A stretch of 64,000 bases of DNA from Pseudofabraea citricarpa (GCA_029641185.1 JAPWGK010000008.1:186001-250000); one strand, 5' to 3'; counted from the stretch's first letter, positions 1 through 13,305 are shown. The notes: generated from the sequence alone by a model not told the origin. Translations and numbers: made by a program.

Positions 1-1760
1 AAGAACTTACCACATTGCCCAAGCGAATCGACCCAAAGCTTAGAAGCGAACATAGCTCCATTGGCTCAGACAATGTCAATTTGATAGTTTTCTGCTACAG
101 CTCATCTCCTCGGAATCAATTATCACCTTCAGTTAGTTTGATATTATTATTTGTAAATTATTATTGATAAATGATGACCCGAGTCTATGGATAACACCAC
201 TTCTGCTTGTGAATACACGACTGACAATATCTAACCACCCCCGATCCAACAACTTCTCACATGCTTCCCATCGCCGAGTAGTATGCTTTCATTAATGCAA
301 CAGAAGATCCACTAGAACGAAAATATACAGATTAAACATTTCTATCGGTACTTCCAATTCCTTGAGTTTTACAACTGAGTTGTTTCCTGCTTTTGCAGTT
401 CGGGTGGCCTTTTCGCTGTCCTTGTGCAGCAAACCATTTGAAGCCCGAGAAGATGCAGTAGTAGCTACAAAGAGTTGTTTGATATATTATGATGAAAAGA
501 ATTCTCAGTCTTGTTTGCCCTCCGCTCTAACGGAAATTTATCCCGTTTCTATTTGGCCTGGAGCGAGAAATGTGGCTGTCGCAATATGTTCAACCCGCTC
601 TTGCAGAAATTGCACATAATCAGTTAATCCTAAAGGAACTAGTGGTATAAAATTAAGTCTGTATATAATTTATATCACTGAATATTGCTTATATATCTTC
701 TAATAGCGAAAAGAAAGCTGGATGCCTTCGTAGACCAAGAAACATGCATTGAATCACTGGCTAATCTTTGATAGATAGACTTTGCTGATGAGCGAGAAGC
801 TGGTATTATCCTTTTGCCTAATCTCCCAGTATTCAACAACAAGTATCATTGTTGAAATGTTGACATCTGCCCATAGTGTTATCGACATGTGTTGAGTTTG
901 TAAAATTGGGCGCTTGGAAGCGCACAGATATTACCTTGGGTCAAAGGATTTTCAGAAAAAGACTAGGTTGGAAGTCGCTAAAGTTGGTTTCATGAAACTG
1001 GTACTAAATAAATAACCACCTAGGTAGGCAGTCTGTCCGGCTATCTGCGGGCGGTATCTCTCTCCACAACAAGTGGCTTTGCCTAGCAAGTATTATGTTA
1101 TTGGATTTTAGACGTGCTGTGGAAGAGCAGTCTATTTACTGTATCTAGTTGGCCTGTGTAGATTACATTCCAAGTCTAATCCCTTGCTATTAGAATTTTG
1201 TAAGGCCGTCATATTGAATTCTTGAGTTCGTGATGATATTAATCCTTCAAGTAAGGACTCTCTGTTCTTTCCAGTTTCCGACTTAGAGCGCTAAAGAAGC
1301 TGAGGCCCGCTAACGGCTCATGTCTTTGTTGTGAATATAGTAAATATAAAAGTCAGGAGCGGAAAAGTAACGTGATCATGTAATAGTTTTGACTTCAGAG
1401 TCGGGAAGTCGGAAGTAAAGTAGACGTATTTGTCGGCTTGCATGTCAGCTTACGATATTGGATTCCCGGTTTAGGATTTCTCCGGCGGTGTATTCAAAAT
1501 AATCTTGCCATTGGTACATTAGCGTGAGTCATATCCGCAGAAATTCTAGTGTAAGTACAAAAGTCGGGTTCGGGGTAATATGAAAAAGTATAACATAACA
1601 TGATTTAGTAAGAGTTTGTTCAGCAATATCATCAAAGCTCAGGTAGTCTGGATATTTGAGTGCCAAGATGACGACAACCTCAGATAATCTATATACTGGA
1701 ACCAATAATACACAGGTTGCTTTATATTTCGTCATCACCTACTTGACAAAATATTACCCT
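1..1760. other. 5' flank of NRPS, no supported gene
   Basis: AT-rich sequence with stops in all frames and only short unconvincing open frames (for example 362-619 on the plus strand). I looked for an NRPS adenylation domain that would complete the gene starting near 1770 and found no core motif on either strand. At the extreme left edge the minus strand shows a good splice-donor-like GTAAGT just after a short open stretch with an ATG near position 47, so a gene running off the left end is possible but unsupported. Confidence 0.5.
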
Positions 1761-1768
1761 ATGCTTAG

Positions 1769-4700
1769 AGTATTACTTTGCTAACTACAAGTCAGATCAC
1801 AAACAATGGGTCTACAGATCAAACCATCAATGTTCAATTAATCAAGAACCGGCTGCGGAATATATGGGCTCAGATACTCCAGAAAGATACCTCAAGCTTC
1901 TCTGATCAAGATTCATTTTTTGAAGTTGGAGGTACGAGAAGTTTGGCAGCCGATCTATCTCTAGCAGTTCGAAAGCAGGGATTTCTTCTCACCGTCGAAG
2001 AAATATTTACGCACGCTTCCTTGGAAGACATGGCAAAAACAGCTCAAGTTTTGGTTATCAGAGAAGACAACGTGACTAACGATGAATCGAAACTCGAGCC
2101 CTTCAGCTTATTGAGTACAAATATCCCAAGGGAAGACCAAATTGAGATGATTTCATTGAAATGTCATGTTGCTCGAGAAAGAATCGAGAATGCATACCCT
2201 TGTAGTCCGATGCAAGAGTCCTTGGTGGCAATGTCGGATGGTACCAACAATCTTTCTATTCGGCAACTGGTGTATAAACTTCATGGAGCTGATCCTCCAG
2301 ACAAACTGTATCGTGCTTGGAGATATACGGCCCGCGCAAACCCAGTACTACGTACACGAATCTGTCGCTTGGAGGGGGGAATTGGTTATCTCCAAGCTGT
2401 GATTGACGAGGACATATTATGGAGCTCCGTTCATATGGACCTTACTCAATATTTGCAAGAAGATGCGAGGGTTTATATGCAAGAGGGTGATCCATTTTTT
2501 CGGTACGCGATAGTAACAGAAGATGAGAAAGAAAGGGGGACACGACAATACTTTGTTTGGACCGTACATCATGCGTTGTGCGATGGAGCTTCAATTTTGG
2601 AGATCCATGACGATCTCTCACGGTTATTCCATGATGCGCCAAATTTACACCGTGCGCCTTTTGAACTGTTTATCAAATCCCTCAAAATCATAGCGGATCC
2701 ATCCTCAGAGCAACAATTTTGGCAGCAGTTTCTGTCTGGTATCCATCCAACTTCATACCCTCCAGTTCAAGTCGATCCAAATTTTCGTGCAAATCCATCC
2801 TCCACACTTTCGCAGGAGATTACCTTCGATCGTCGTCCACCTCCTGGTTTAAGTAGAGCTCTGTTCCTTCGAGCTGCTTGGGCCATTTTGTTGACGCACC
2901 ACACTGGAACAGAAGATATAGTATTTGGAACCATTAATAATGGGCGGAAATCAGCTGTGCCTGGAATTTTCCAAATGACTGGTCCAACAATCAATCTGAC
3001 TCCTGTTGCCTTACATGTTGACCCAAAAGAATTACTCTCGTCGTTTATTTTGCGTGTGCGAGCTCAAGCTGCTGAGATGAAGACATTCGAACATTCTGGC
3101 ATATCGAGGATTCGAAAATTCTTGGCCGGAGGAGGATCCACAGCAACCGAATTTCAGACCTTGTTCGTTGTCCATCCAGTGAACTTTGGTCACGCAGCAG
3201 CACCTTCATTACGGAAACTGGAGCTTGACTATCTGCCTCACCTAGGGAAGACGGAACAGCACTCTTATCCGCTGGTTGTCTCTTTCACCCTCTCCGCTGG
3301 TACAGTGGTCACACTTGAGATACAATATGATCAGTTGGTTTTGTCGACCAAACAGGTTCACAACCTCATGAATCAGTTCCAAGCAGTGCTAACAGGGATG
3401 AGCAACGCATCAGAGGATACTTTGCTGGAGTCTATATCACCATTAAGTGATCAAGATATGACTCAAATTTATGAATGGAATAAAACTACGCCCCCAGCCG
3501 AGCAGATATGCATCCACAATCTTTTTCAGCAGCAAGTAAATAAACACCCAAATGCGGAGGCTGTTTGCTCTCTGGAACAAACACTAAGCTATGCGGAGGT
3601 AGATATTTCTTCCACTAAACTCGCCCTTCGCCTAGTAGAACTCGGAGTGCATCCAAACACCTTTGTGGCCGTCTGTTTCGAGAAGTCAATTTGGACAGTG
3701 GTTGCAATCTTAGCAGTCTTCAAGGCCGGGGCTGTTTATGTCCCAATTGATCCTACCCATCCTCGAGGCCGTATTACTGAATTAGTGGAAATGGCTCAAA
3801 TTAAGGTGACAATAGCATCTACTTCCAGTGCTCGCGTACTAGCAGGGCTTTGTGATAAAATTCTCGGCGTCCATGAATCGCCACTATCCCCTGCCACCTT
3901 GCTACCCGAGTGCTTACCGTCTAGTACTGCATACCTCCTCTTTACATCTGGGAGTACGGGCAAACCAAAAGGAATTCTTATGTCTCACTCAGCAATGTGT
4001 ACATCAATTCTCCATCATGGAGCAGCATTCGGGGCGGGTCCAAACTGGAGAACACTTCAGTTTGCCTCGCATACGTTCGATATTTCGTTGTCCGAATTCC
4101 TTACCACTCTTTGCTTCGGAGGATGCATCTGTATTCCCTCAGACCACGAAAGACTTAACAGCTTGGCTGCGACAATTACCCTTTTGAAAATAAATACAGC
4201 CTTGATTGTTCCCACTGTCGCCAATTTACTTTCCCCGGAAGAAGTCCCAACACTAAAAGCGATTGTCCTTGGGGGAGAGCCCGTCCACAAGGATACAATT
4301 ATGAAATGGGCAGACCATGTTAGTTTGACTAACGGCTATGGGCCTTCTGAGACTGCAGTTTATTGTGCTGGAAATGTCAATATCTCGGCAGATGCTCATC
4401 CAGCAAATATCGGCAGAAGTATTGGGGCTAATATGTGGATTGTAGATGGCGAGAACTACCATCAGCTTTGTGCGATTGGTTGTATAGGGGAGATAGTTAT
4501 ATCTGGAGCTATTCTTGGAAACGGTTATTTTGGTGACAAGGCATCTACTGATGCTGCTTTTGTACCAGCACCGGACTGGCTGAAGATTTTCCACCCCGAA
4601 AGTCCTTATAAGACTTTATACAGAACTGGAGACTTTGCACGGTACAATCAAGATGGAACGTTTCACATAGTCGGCAGGCGCGACACACAGGTCAAATTGC

Positions 4701-6763
4701 GTGGGTTTCGCATCGAACTGGGCGAGATAGAGAGCCAGATAATAGAGCACAGCCCAATAACCGCCGCACTCGCCATCCTTCCAACACAAGGGCTTTGTGA
4801 ACGTCAAATTGTGGCTGTAGTGAGCTTCAATCGATCAGACTTGAAAAACCACGGTGGCTCTGAAATAACCTTTGTGAAAGAGAAAAATACCGACGGAATA
4901 CTGGAGAAGCTTAAATCGCATCTCTCGCTTACTCTTCCTGAGTATATGATCCCCTCAATTTGGGTTGTCTTGGAGGAAATGCCGCGTTTGTTCTCTGGTA
5001 AGATCAATCGGAAAGCCGTTATTTTCTGGGTGCAAAATATGACAGAATCAACATACAAAGTGTTGGTAGACGAACCCGATCCCAGCGACGACGCCGAATT
5101 CGTATCTGGAACAACAGCCAATACATTAAGGCAAATCTGGAGTGAAGTACTTGGCGTTCCTACTAAACAAATAGGGATGAAAACCTCTTTCTTCTCACTT
5201 GGAGGCGATTCAATCTCTGCCATTCAAATAATTTCTAAAGCTAAGGCAGCAGGCCTTCCTGTTACAGTTCGTGGGCTCATAATCTCAAGAACATTAGGAA
5301 ACTTGTCGAGCTTTGTTGAACGAAGCCTACAAACAGCTCCCCAAAGTCTCAGGCAGCTTCCTAGTCCCCAGTCAACTACCAATATCCTCCTTGGATACGA
5401 GCAGAGTCTCAAGTCACGCCTCGGAGCTAACCCTTCGATCAAAATCGAAGATGCATATCGTTTATCTCCCCTTCAGCGTGAGATTATGAAGCAGCGGGCC
5501 GTCAACCCAGCAGTCTTTGTATTCTCTTGGCAGATGGAAATTTCTTCGCGGACGTTCCAGTCAATTAGTCTACCCAGACTCGTGCAAGCATGGAAGCATG
5601 TGGTTCAAAAGTACCCAATACTTCGAAGTATATTTTTGCAAGATCCAGCCGGAAACAAGCCTCCAGTACAAGTGGTTCTGAGAAAGGAAAGTGCAGAGCC
5701 GGTGGTTGGTACAACTTTGCATGAGACATTGCCTCATGTTGACGACTGCTTTTTGCCTCACCGAGCCCGCTTCTTCCACCATGGAGACAAAATCGCAGGT
5801 CGTATCGATCTCGATCATCTGGTGCTTGATGGATGGTCGCTCAGACTTGTTAAAGAGGCTTTGCTAGCCGCATATGATGACACAGACAAATCACGGGAAG
5901 AGCCTCCCTCGTATAAATCATTTATTTCTACCCTTCGGCCTGACCGTGTTGATGGAGACAAGAAGTATTGGGCCTCGGTTTTCCGCAATCAACCACTGTC
6001 TTTACTTTCTTTTCCAGTTATATCGCCAAGTAATTCAAAGTCATCGCCAAGCTCCAAAAACACAATTCTACCCCTACCGCATCTGGAGGCACGCTCGCTT
6101 AATAGGTTTAGTGCCCAACATGGAATCACCACTGCTAGCATCTTCGATGCAGCATGGGCACAAACGCTAAGCATTCTTACGCAGTCACCAGATGTATCAT
6201 TTGAGTATGTCGTTTCAGGGCGTGACCAGGAACTGTCCAATATCTTTGACATTGTCGGCCCAGTATTTAACGTTCTCGCCTATCATCTCCGAAGCATCTC
6301 AACTGAGAACAGTTCTATAGAACTAGCACATCTAGCCCAGCGAATCCAAGAACAAAGAATGCATGACGCGCAGTATATCTCGTGCAACATTCGAGAGGTG
6401 CTTGAGAATGATTTAGCGGTTCGAAAACCGTTCAATACAGGGCTAAATTTCCAACGACGTCCCAAGGCCGTTTGGACGGATAACATAAGGATAGACGAGG
6501 ATTTGAAACAATCAGTGGATCCTTGGCATGTAGGTGCTTTTTGTTTTCCCATCAATTTCTTGCATCTCCATCCTAGAAACTTTGTTACTAACTCAACTTC
6601 CAAAAACTAGTTCGATGTTCTGATCAGGATATTGCATATTGTCGACGATGATAGTCTTCAACCGTTCATAGAATTTGATGCTCGAGTCTTTGATCAAGAT
6701 GAAATGAAGAAAGTGACGAGATTGTTTTGGGATAGAGTTCAAACTGCCATCTCAGAGACTTGA
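1769..6763 (+). CDS. Non-ribosomal peptide synthetase, T-C-A-T-C, 5' end unresolved
   Basis: Multidomain peptide synthetase, about 1634 residues visible. Domains in order, numbered from the TTG at 1778: degenerate carrier T1 (about 20-90, motif GGTRS at 51-55); condensation C1 (about 130-560, intact HHALCDG at 264-270); adenylation A (about 580-1060, FTSGSTGKPKG near 718, NGYGPSETA, YRTGDFARY, catalytic GKINRK); carrier T2 with intact LGGDSI (Ser near 1145); terminal C2 (about 1200-1634, DHLVLDG at 1346-1352, first His replaced by Asp). An 81-bp intron at 6530-6610 (GTAGGT...CTAG) is phase 0 and joins the last 50 codons, ending TGA 6761-6763. There is no in-frame ATG between the stop at 1766-1768 and T1; a CTAAC followed by ACAAG at 1780-1790 may be an intron end. 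T-C-A-T-C resembles dimodular diketopiperazine-type synthetases lacking A1. By-eye specificity residues (D-I-S-L-V-G-G-V-Y-K) give no substrate. Product unknown. Confidence 0.9.
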
Positions 6764-7231
6764 GATTGGAGACAGCGCTTAACGCCAAGCCTTCGTTTGC
6801 ACTATCTTACTTTTGGTTATACCATTGCCTAATTAAGTTAAGCTATGGTGCAATTTGATGTTGATTTTCTGATCTCGGACAGACGTTGAGATGGCTTGGT
6901 CTGTCTTTTCTGTTACACCAAACGTCTAAAAGTATCGGGTTTTATTGTTCGAAAACATCTAGCCGAAGGTTCTTATCAAGCCACAGACCCTAAAACATTT
7001 CTTTCGAACAGCCTTCGAATGACAACAGCTTTAATTCGAGAGATTTGACGAGCTGCGGTTCCTGTTTCGGTAAGCTGCAGGTAGGACATCAACTGCGCCT
7101 CGTTCGCTTATGACCACAGCCTCAGCCACAAGACCATAAGCATTTAGTTAAAGCTTAGACAGCAGCGTCTCTAGAAGAGAGAGCTGGATCAATAGCTTTT
7201 CAAACCACCGCAAAACTAGCTAGCTGTCAAA
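6764..7231. other. Intergenic, NRPS 3' / next promoter
   Basis: About 470 bp between the NRPS stop and the next start codon. It must hold the NRPS 3' UTR and the promoter and leader of the downstream gene. No further signal recognised. Confidence 0.4.
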
Positions 7232-10200
7232 ATGGCCTCTATCGGGAAGGTGGCACTCAGCTTAGCAACTGGCCTCCAAGAAACTACCTTAGCCCTTGCG
7301 AACTTCAACTTCGACTTTGCCATGATTAAAATGGAAGCTCCACCAGAATATCAAGGCTTGGGAAATCGCCTTTCTAAAAGAAGAAAGCTAGAAGCCGAGG
7401 AAGGGCTCGTTCACACTGCCGCCCGTCAGCTTGGAGCTTTGTTCGCCGACGAACTCCCACCAGTACCAAACTTAGCCAGAGTCTACGGTTTACGAGCGTC
7501 TGAAATATCAGCAAATCCAGTGATCAATCCTACTGGCACTGCCTTAGATGGCCCATTGGCTAGCCACATTGGCCTGGATGGCACCTCCTTATGGGCTGCT
7601 GCGACATCTGGCAGGGGTGCTTTGCAAGTCCATCTTCTGGCTTGCATTCTTGCCCGAGTCTGGTCAAACCCTGAGGCTGTATCTATATGGAGTGAACTGG
7701 TAACCGCAAGAAAAGCTCAACTTAATGAGCGTCTATCAGAGGATCAATTCCATATGGGGCATCTCATGGCTTCTCGTATCGAAATAGGGCTTGAAAAGTT
7801 AGCCGAGTGGGATGCAAGTGCCAGGGCAGTACGTTGAAAAATTTCATTTTCCTCTGATATTTAGATAGACATGGAAGAAGCGTCTCGGATCGTTTTATTT
7901 TCTAGTATTTGCCACTGATTAGTTCCAAAAAGGCAAACCGATGCTAATCTAAAATTTACACAGTGGCTCAGCGCAGCGGATAAAGCCAAGTATGCACAGC
8001 AGAAACAGCTAATGCTTATCATAGACAATATTGATCTTCAAGTTCGATCATTTCCTAGGCTTTATGATTCAGTGATGAACGTTTGGAAGAAAGCGCTGAT
8101 GACTATGGAGAACATTGTTTCAGGAGTCGCACAAGGCGTGGAAAGCCCTGAAATGCTTCTGGGTTTGACATCATGGCATCTATATCCGGATATGGCTGTA
8201 CTTGGCGATGAAACTAGGCATGTCATTCAAAAAGATAGCCTTATACCCCAAGGCGGTCTAGTCACTATTGGAATGCATGGTTCGAAGGCTAGGAACGAGA
8301 CTGGAATCACATGGACCATGCCGCTCGCTCAGATGAGGTACTATGGCGACCCGATTCATTCAACAAGATCTGTTGGAACCAAGTCTCTGCGCATCTCATT
8401 TGATAGCGTTGTTCTCATTTCTATGGGAAGCGTCATCAGTACTTGGGGAAGTTATGCCTCTGATCTGGAGAGTCTTTGTAATTTTTGGATTAGCCTTGCC
8501 GCTAGGTGTGTTCTAGAGGGTTCAGTGGCACCGGTGATTGATATACGTAGCTCAAGTCTGGCATGGCTAGAGATGTTCTCGCGGGATGCTAGGTCTTTCC
8601 TTCGCTCGAAGGAAGCAGAGAAAAAGGAGGTGACTCGTCTTGTAAATCTCGGTCGTGGCCGCTATCAAAAGTTCATCGGTGTTCCGACAGATCATCCTAC
8701 ACCTGCTTTTGGTCTGGCGGATATACCCAGATTTCTATCGATCTTAGACGTTGAGCAGCAGATCAAAGCACTTCGGCGACTTGTAGCCGACTACGACCTA
8801 GGCATGAATATGCAGGGTGCCGTATTATTCTATCGTCCTGAAAAGGCAACACACGGAGAATTTGCAACCCTGTATCCTCAGAAATTCAATAACTCTAACG
8901 GGTTACAAGAAAGACATAGACGTTGGGTTTGTCCCATTAGGAAACGGAGTGTCCAATCGGATGCTCTTGACGAGGGCACAAATCTCCAGATTGATACAGA
9001 GGCTATAATATTGCGAACTATCGAATTAATGAGGTCTACCTGTGAACCATGTGGAATGCTCCCGGATAATATAGTCACTGATGGTAGTGGTGCAAGCATC
9101 GAGAGTCACTGGAAACAGACCTTTGCGCCCCATAGTCAATTGCTCCGTTGGAAGTATCACAGTGGAAGTGTCCTCGACCTTCCTGGATTGCAGCGATATT
9201 GTGCCAGAAAGGGGTTTAATGAAGAAGTGACAACTCAGTTTGTATTTGGATGGAATGTGGGGTCATCACGGCACCAGTACGAGGGTGGGAAGTTCAAATA
9301 TTTGTTTGGTTCGGAATCGCTCAGGGTATATCAACCGGTCACAGACTTTAAGCAGTCAGCAAGCGTCCCCCTGCTTCCCCTTGATTTCTTATCAAGCGCC
9401 CTAAGTTTCCTGCCAGAACAAGAACCAGTAATGCTGCAGCATTTTGGACTTAAGAAGTACATTGGCGAGCATCTAGTGCAAACTCAGAGCTCGGTGGATT
9501 CAAATTCGCCGCCTTACATACAGTCCTTGGCAAATCTTTATCAGGCATCACTTGTATATTCTCGGATGCCCTCAGCTACTATCGACCCAGCTATAGCATC
9601 CCATCCGCTTCATTTGGCAAAATGGGGTAACTATGACCCTGTACGTTCAGCGCCTATTGAGGTACGTACAAAGGTGCATCCGAAAGATCTTGGGCTGCAA
9701 GACTCGACCAGGTTACATACATCAGATGTAGTCGAAGAGCCAAAAGACACCGAGACAGATCTTATGCCGTCGAGAAATGTCGCGTTAGCATTGATTGCAG
9801 CTTTTGACTCGGGAGGGATACAAGTGGACCCAGAAGATTTCAAGGATGTGATAGCTATTTCGTCTGGAGATTCGCTATACGTTTCTGAGTTCCTTTTGAA
9901 TGACCCAAGCTCAACCCACAACACTTTGCGATGTCTTGTGGGCAATATTGGAAAACCAGGGATGACTTTGATGTTGTCACCTCAGGACCCGATAGTAAAA
10001 ATCCCTGATGCCGAAGTATGGGAAATGATCAATCACAACGATTTTGATGGCCGGTGGGAAGACAATTTTAGGGGCACATCTATGCACTTGAAATTGACAG
10101 GCTATGAGATGCCGATCAACATTGGCCAACACGGTGGACGCTACCGTGAAGTAATTTACGCCGAAGCAGTTGTATCAGCCCATTCTCATGGTCAGTGGGT

Positions 10201-10555
10201 TGCCGACATCAACGTTCTTGGTTTATATAACATAGAATCTGCCCATGGCCAAACTTGGTTGGAGAAAAGACTGATCCCTCCCAGCTGTCATCACAGCACT
10301 GAAGAGAGGGATAGCCATTCGGAATTTGGATTGCTTACTTCTATTGACAATTGGCCAGAGCTTCTGGACCGCCCCCCTAATACCTCCATCATTCGCGCTA
10401 AGGGTAATTGGGATGCTCGACTGGCAGTATCTGCTGTTATGCATATGAGAAACGACAATGCAGTAATTGCGACGGGTAATGTTTGCTGGGCGTGCGTGGG
10501 TGAGATCGCGTCGGTTCTCAACATGGATTTGCAGCAGTTGCTAGTTCTTTGCTAA
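7232..10555 (+). CDS. Conserved uncharacterised fungal protein, 1062 aa
   Basis: Two exons: 7232-7828 and 7964-10555. The 135-bp intron starts GTACGT and ends TTACACAG; both exons meet at phase 0, giving 1062 residues. The ATG at 7232 sits in a good context (GTCAAAATGG). I recognise the N-terminal block (ALSLATGLQETTLALANFNF, then GLGNRLSKRRK) from uncharacterised proteins widespread in filamentous ascomycetes, but know no named domain or activity. Visible traits: a basic stretch SKRRKLEAEE near residue 50, no signal peptide, no convincing membrane helices, few repeats; it looks soluble and globular. The last third has a block near IGQHGGRYREVIYAE that looks conserved. It lies 468 bp downstream of the NRPS on the same strand, so co-regulation is possible but unproven. 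Confidence 0.85.
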
Positions 10556-11094
10556 TTCTCAACCTAAAATACTCTTCACCACTTGCTATAAAAGCAAGGG
10601 CTTCATTTTGATTAGGGGGAATACATTTTGATTCTTTATGTTAGACAGATCCTCTATTGGAGTGATATGATGCTTTGTTCAATAATAATTCTAGATTTGT
10701 ACTTTTCAAGTGGTGATGGTATTTCCAGTTGCGCTTTAGAATTTAATTTGACCCATGCATGGTATGACAGTGTCTCAATCAACTGATGCAAGGAGAATTA
10801 TATTTTCTTCTTCCAAAAAGTAACGATTTTAACAATGACAAAATGAGTAATTTAATGCTCTGACGTTGCTCTGTTTATTATATATAAAATTAAGATACGA
10901 GAGTCTTTTAAGGCACGATGATATACCTGCATGATTGGCTGTGGTAGCCAAGGACTAACACGGGAAACTGCATGAGTTCACGTGCACGGCAGTCTTGCAG
11001 GCTGACTGTCGTCAGCGCTGTTCGGTAAGCGAAATTGTCAAATATCAGCCTCGTCCTGCCAACTCAGACCTTATCTAAAATAACCTCGGTCAGC
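10556..11094. other. Intergenic with TATA- and CCAAT-like elements
   Basis: About 540 bp. AT-rich first half; a TATATATAAAA-like run near 10877-10888 and a GATTGGCTG (CCAAT-type) element near 10934 precede the next gene. No coding signal. Confidence 0.4.
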
Positions 11095-13305
11095 ATGGCA
11101 GAGGTTTTTGGCGTCGTTGCTAGTAGCGCTGGGGTAGTTTCGCTCGCGTTCCAGCTCGCAGGCTACCTCAAAAAGCTCAATGACTTCTACGACCTTATGA
11201 ACGATGCGCCCGAAGATATACGATGCGATCTCGAAGAAATTGAAATCTCTAGCCTTCTCCTGGGCGACATCGACCAAGACCTCCAACAGCAAATCTTTGT
11301 GTCTCCTAAAATCAAGGAAGCTGCTACAAGAAGTCTGCAGAAGTACAAAGCTGCCATCGACGCTCTCGGTAGCCTCGTTCAGGATTTAGATTGTTCGATG
11401 TCCAAGAACAAGAAGAGAGGCTCTTTTAAAGTCGCTTTGAAGAAGAGTAAGGTTGATCAGATACGATCTCGGCTAGAAAGAGCAAAATCCAGTGTTTTGT
11501 TAGCCAATCAACTCTATTTGATAGCTACGCAGCGGCAGGATTCTAGCATCTGGAGGGAGAATTTTGCCGAGATAAATGTTGCTCTGTTGCAGCTGGTACA
11601 AAATACAACAAATACGGCCATGCTAGAAGGGACAGAGGCTGGGGAATTAGCTATTGGTACACGCGAAACGGGAGACAGCCACAAAGATATCATCATACAG
11701 GGCAAAGTTGGAGCAGAGAGAAACAATTCTAGCTGCCGAACGGGCCGGAAAGTTCTCAGTACGCGCCACACATTCTTGGCACAGTTTCTCAACGTTACAA
11801 CCATAACCGAGGACCGCAGCTCGAATACATCGTTCTCTTTGAAACTCCCATACTGGCTTTGCGCTCGAAAATTTGTTGTCGCTCTCAAGTCTTCTTACCG
11901 TGGTTGGGATCAAAGTTTCAGAGTGTACAAAGTTAGCCCATGGCATTCTCTCGTATTTCAGTACAGTGCTACGGGTGATGTTGTAAGCTTACAACGTCTT
12001 TTTCAAGAGGGCATTGCATCGCCATTTGAGATTGATTCAAAATATGGATGGACACCTCTACATGTAGGTTAAAAATAACTGTCACTGGGTTTTAACTAAA
12101 AGCTGCTAGGTAGCAGCTTATTTTGGAAATCCGGAAGCATGTAGCTTTCTCATGGCCAACGGAGCGGATGCCAATGCTCGCACAGATAATTCTGGGGGAA
12201 AGACCTCATCTTACCTACGCGCGTTATTTCCGTATCGTAATTGGATAAGGGAGGTTGCGATATATTCCCACCACTATTACGAGTAATCATCTGCTATTCA
12301 AATTTAAAAATGCAGAGCCTAATCTATCGCAGGACACCTCTACATCTCATAGCTAAAGGTCGTCGGACTAACCAGACTGAGTGTTTTACTCAACTCCTAC
12401 CAGAAAGCTACAAATTCTTTGACCCAAAATTAGTTCCGGGGAGAATGTCTGCTACTTTGGAGGTCTTGCTAAAGGAAGGCTGCAGCGACCCCCTTTTTAC
12501 CGATGCAGATGGACTCAGTGTCCTGGAATCATGGATGGGATCCCCGAAGGATTTCAAAACACTTTACTCCCAAGAGTATGATAATGCCATTTCCTCGGTG
12601 GAAATCATCAATATGTTACTTCTTCAACTAGCTTTCCCGCAGGAATTCATTGATATAATTCGCGTCATCTTACCGGAAGGCAAAGTGACTAATGTTGTAA
12701 CTCGGAATATTTCTGGAGGTTATGGGGAGCACCCGTCTCTTCTTGTCTGGATGTATCCAAGTATTTTGGCCAAGCTAGTGGCTAAGTGGGCTTTAGATTT
12801 TGAGGAGATGGATAGTTGGCATCGAAGTGCATGGGCCGGTCTTCTAAAAGAATTTGTTCGTGCCGGCTCAGATATTCATGTGGCCATGCCAGCCGTAAAT
12901 GAATTGGGTGAGAAACACAGCTTGCTACTCGTAGTGCTTTCTAGGTCTAAGGGATTCCCTGAACTGGCGTTTGGTGCCGCTGTGTACGAGTGGTTGAGAA
13001 TTCTTGACTCTGTTGATATTAATCTGGAAGAGTACGGAAAAACAGAAACATCTTTGAAAGACCAGGGCCAATATACTTGGGATTTCCGGCAGCAAGTTGA
13101 AAGAGGCTTCTTGCCGATGCGAATGACGACACTTCATATTGGCAGACGCCCCATTGACTTCAGATTTGAATTTGATCAGATGCACACAGCTTTAGAGATG
13201 TTTGGGAACTTTTGGGCTAATGTGGAAGAAGAATATGAGGACACAATCCAAGAAATCTATAAGCCTGAGGAACAGACCTTAATGCCTGGGGCATGGCTTG
13301 ATTAA
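11095..13305 (+). CDS. NLR-like N-domain protein with ankyrin repeats
   Basis: The ATG at 11095 begins MAEVFGVVASSAGVVSLAFQ, the hydrophobic amphipathic helix typical of the fungal STAND/NLR N-terminal domain (Helo-like class). A helical region continues to about residue 170. Near residue 300 ankyrin-like repeats appear (DSKYGWTPLH; then after splicing AAYFGNPEACSFLMANGADA; then TPLHLIAKG). Proposed exons: 11095-12063, 12110-12231, 12333-13305. Intron 1 (46 bp, GTAGGT...GCTAG) is phase 0 and restores the repeat, so it is well supported; intron 2 (12232-12332) closes in phase but leaves a non-repeat loop before TPLH and is less sure. No NACHT or NB-ARC P-loop was seen between the N domain and the ankyrins. 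Likely role by family: signalling in non-self or stress response (inference). The C-terminal 300 residues match nothing I know. Confidence 0.7.

Noticed and set aside
2166..6603. Several antisense and out-of-frame open frames within the NRPS
   Set aside because: Shadows of the strong NRPS coding frame; none has a recognisable motif.
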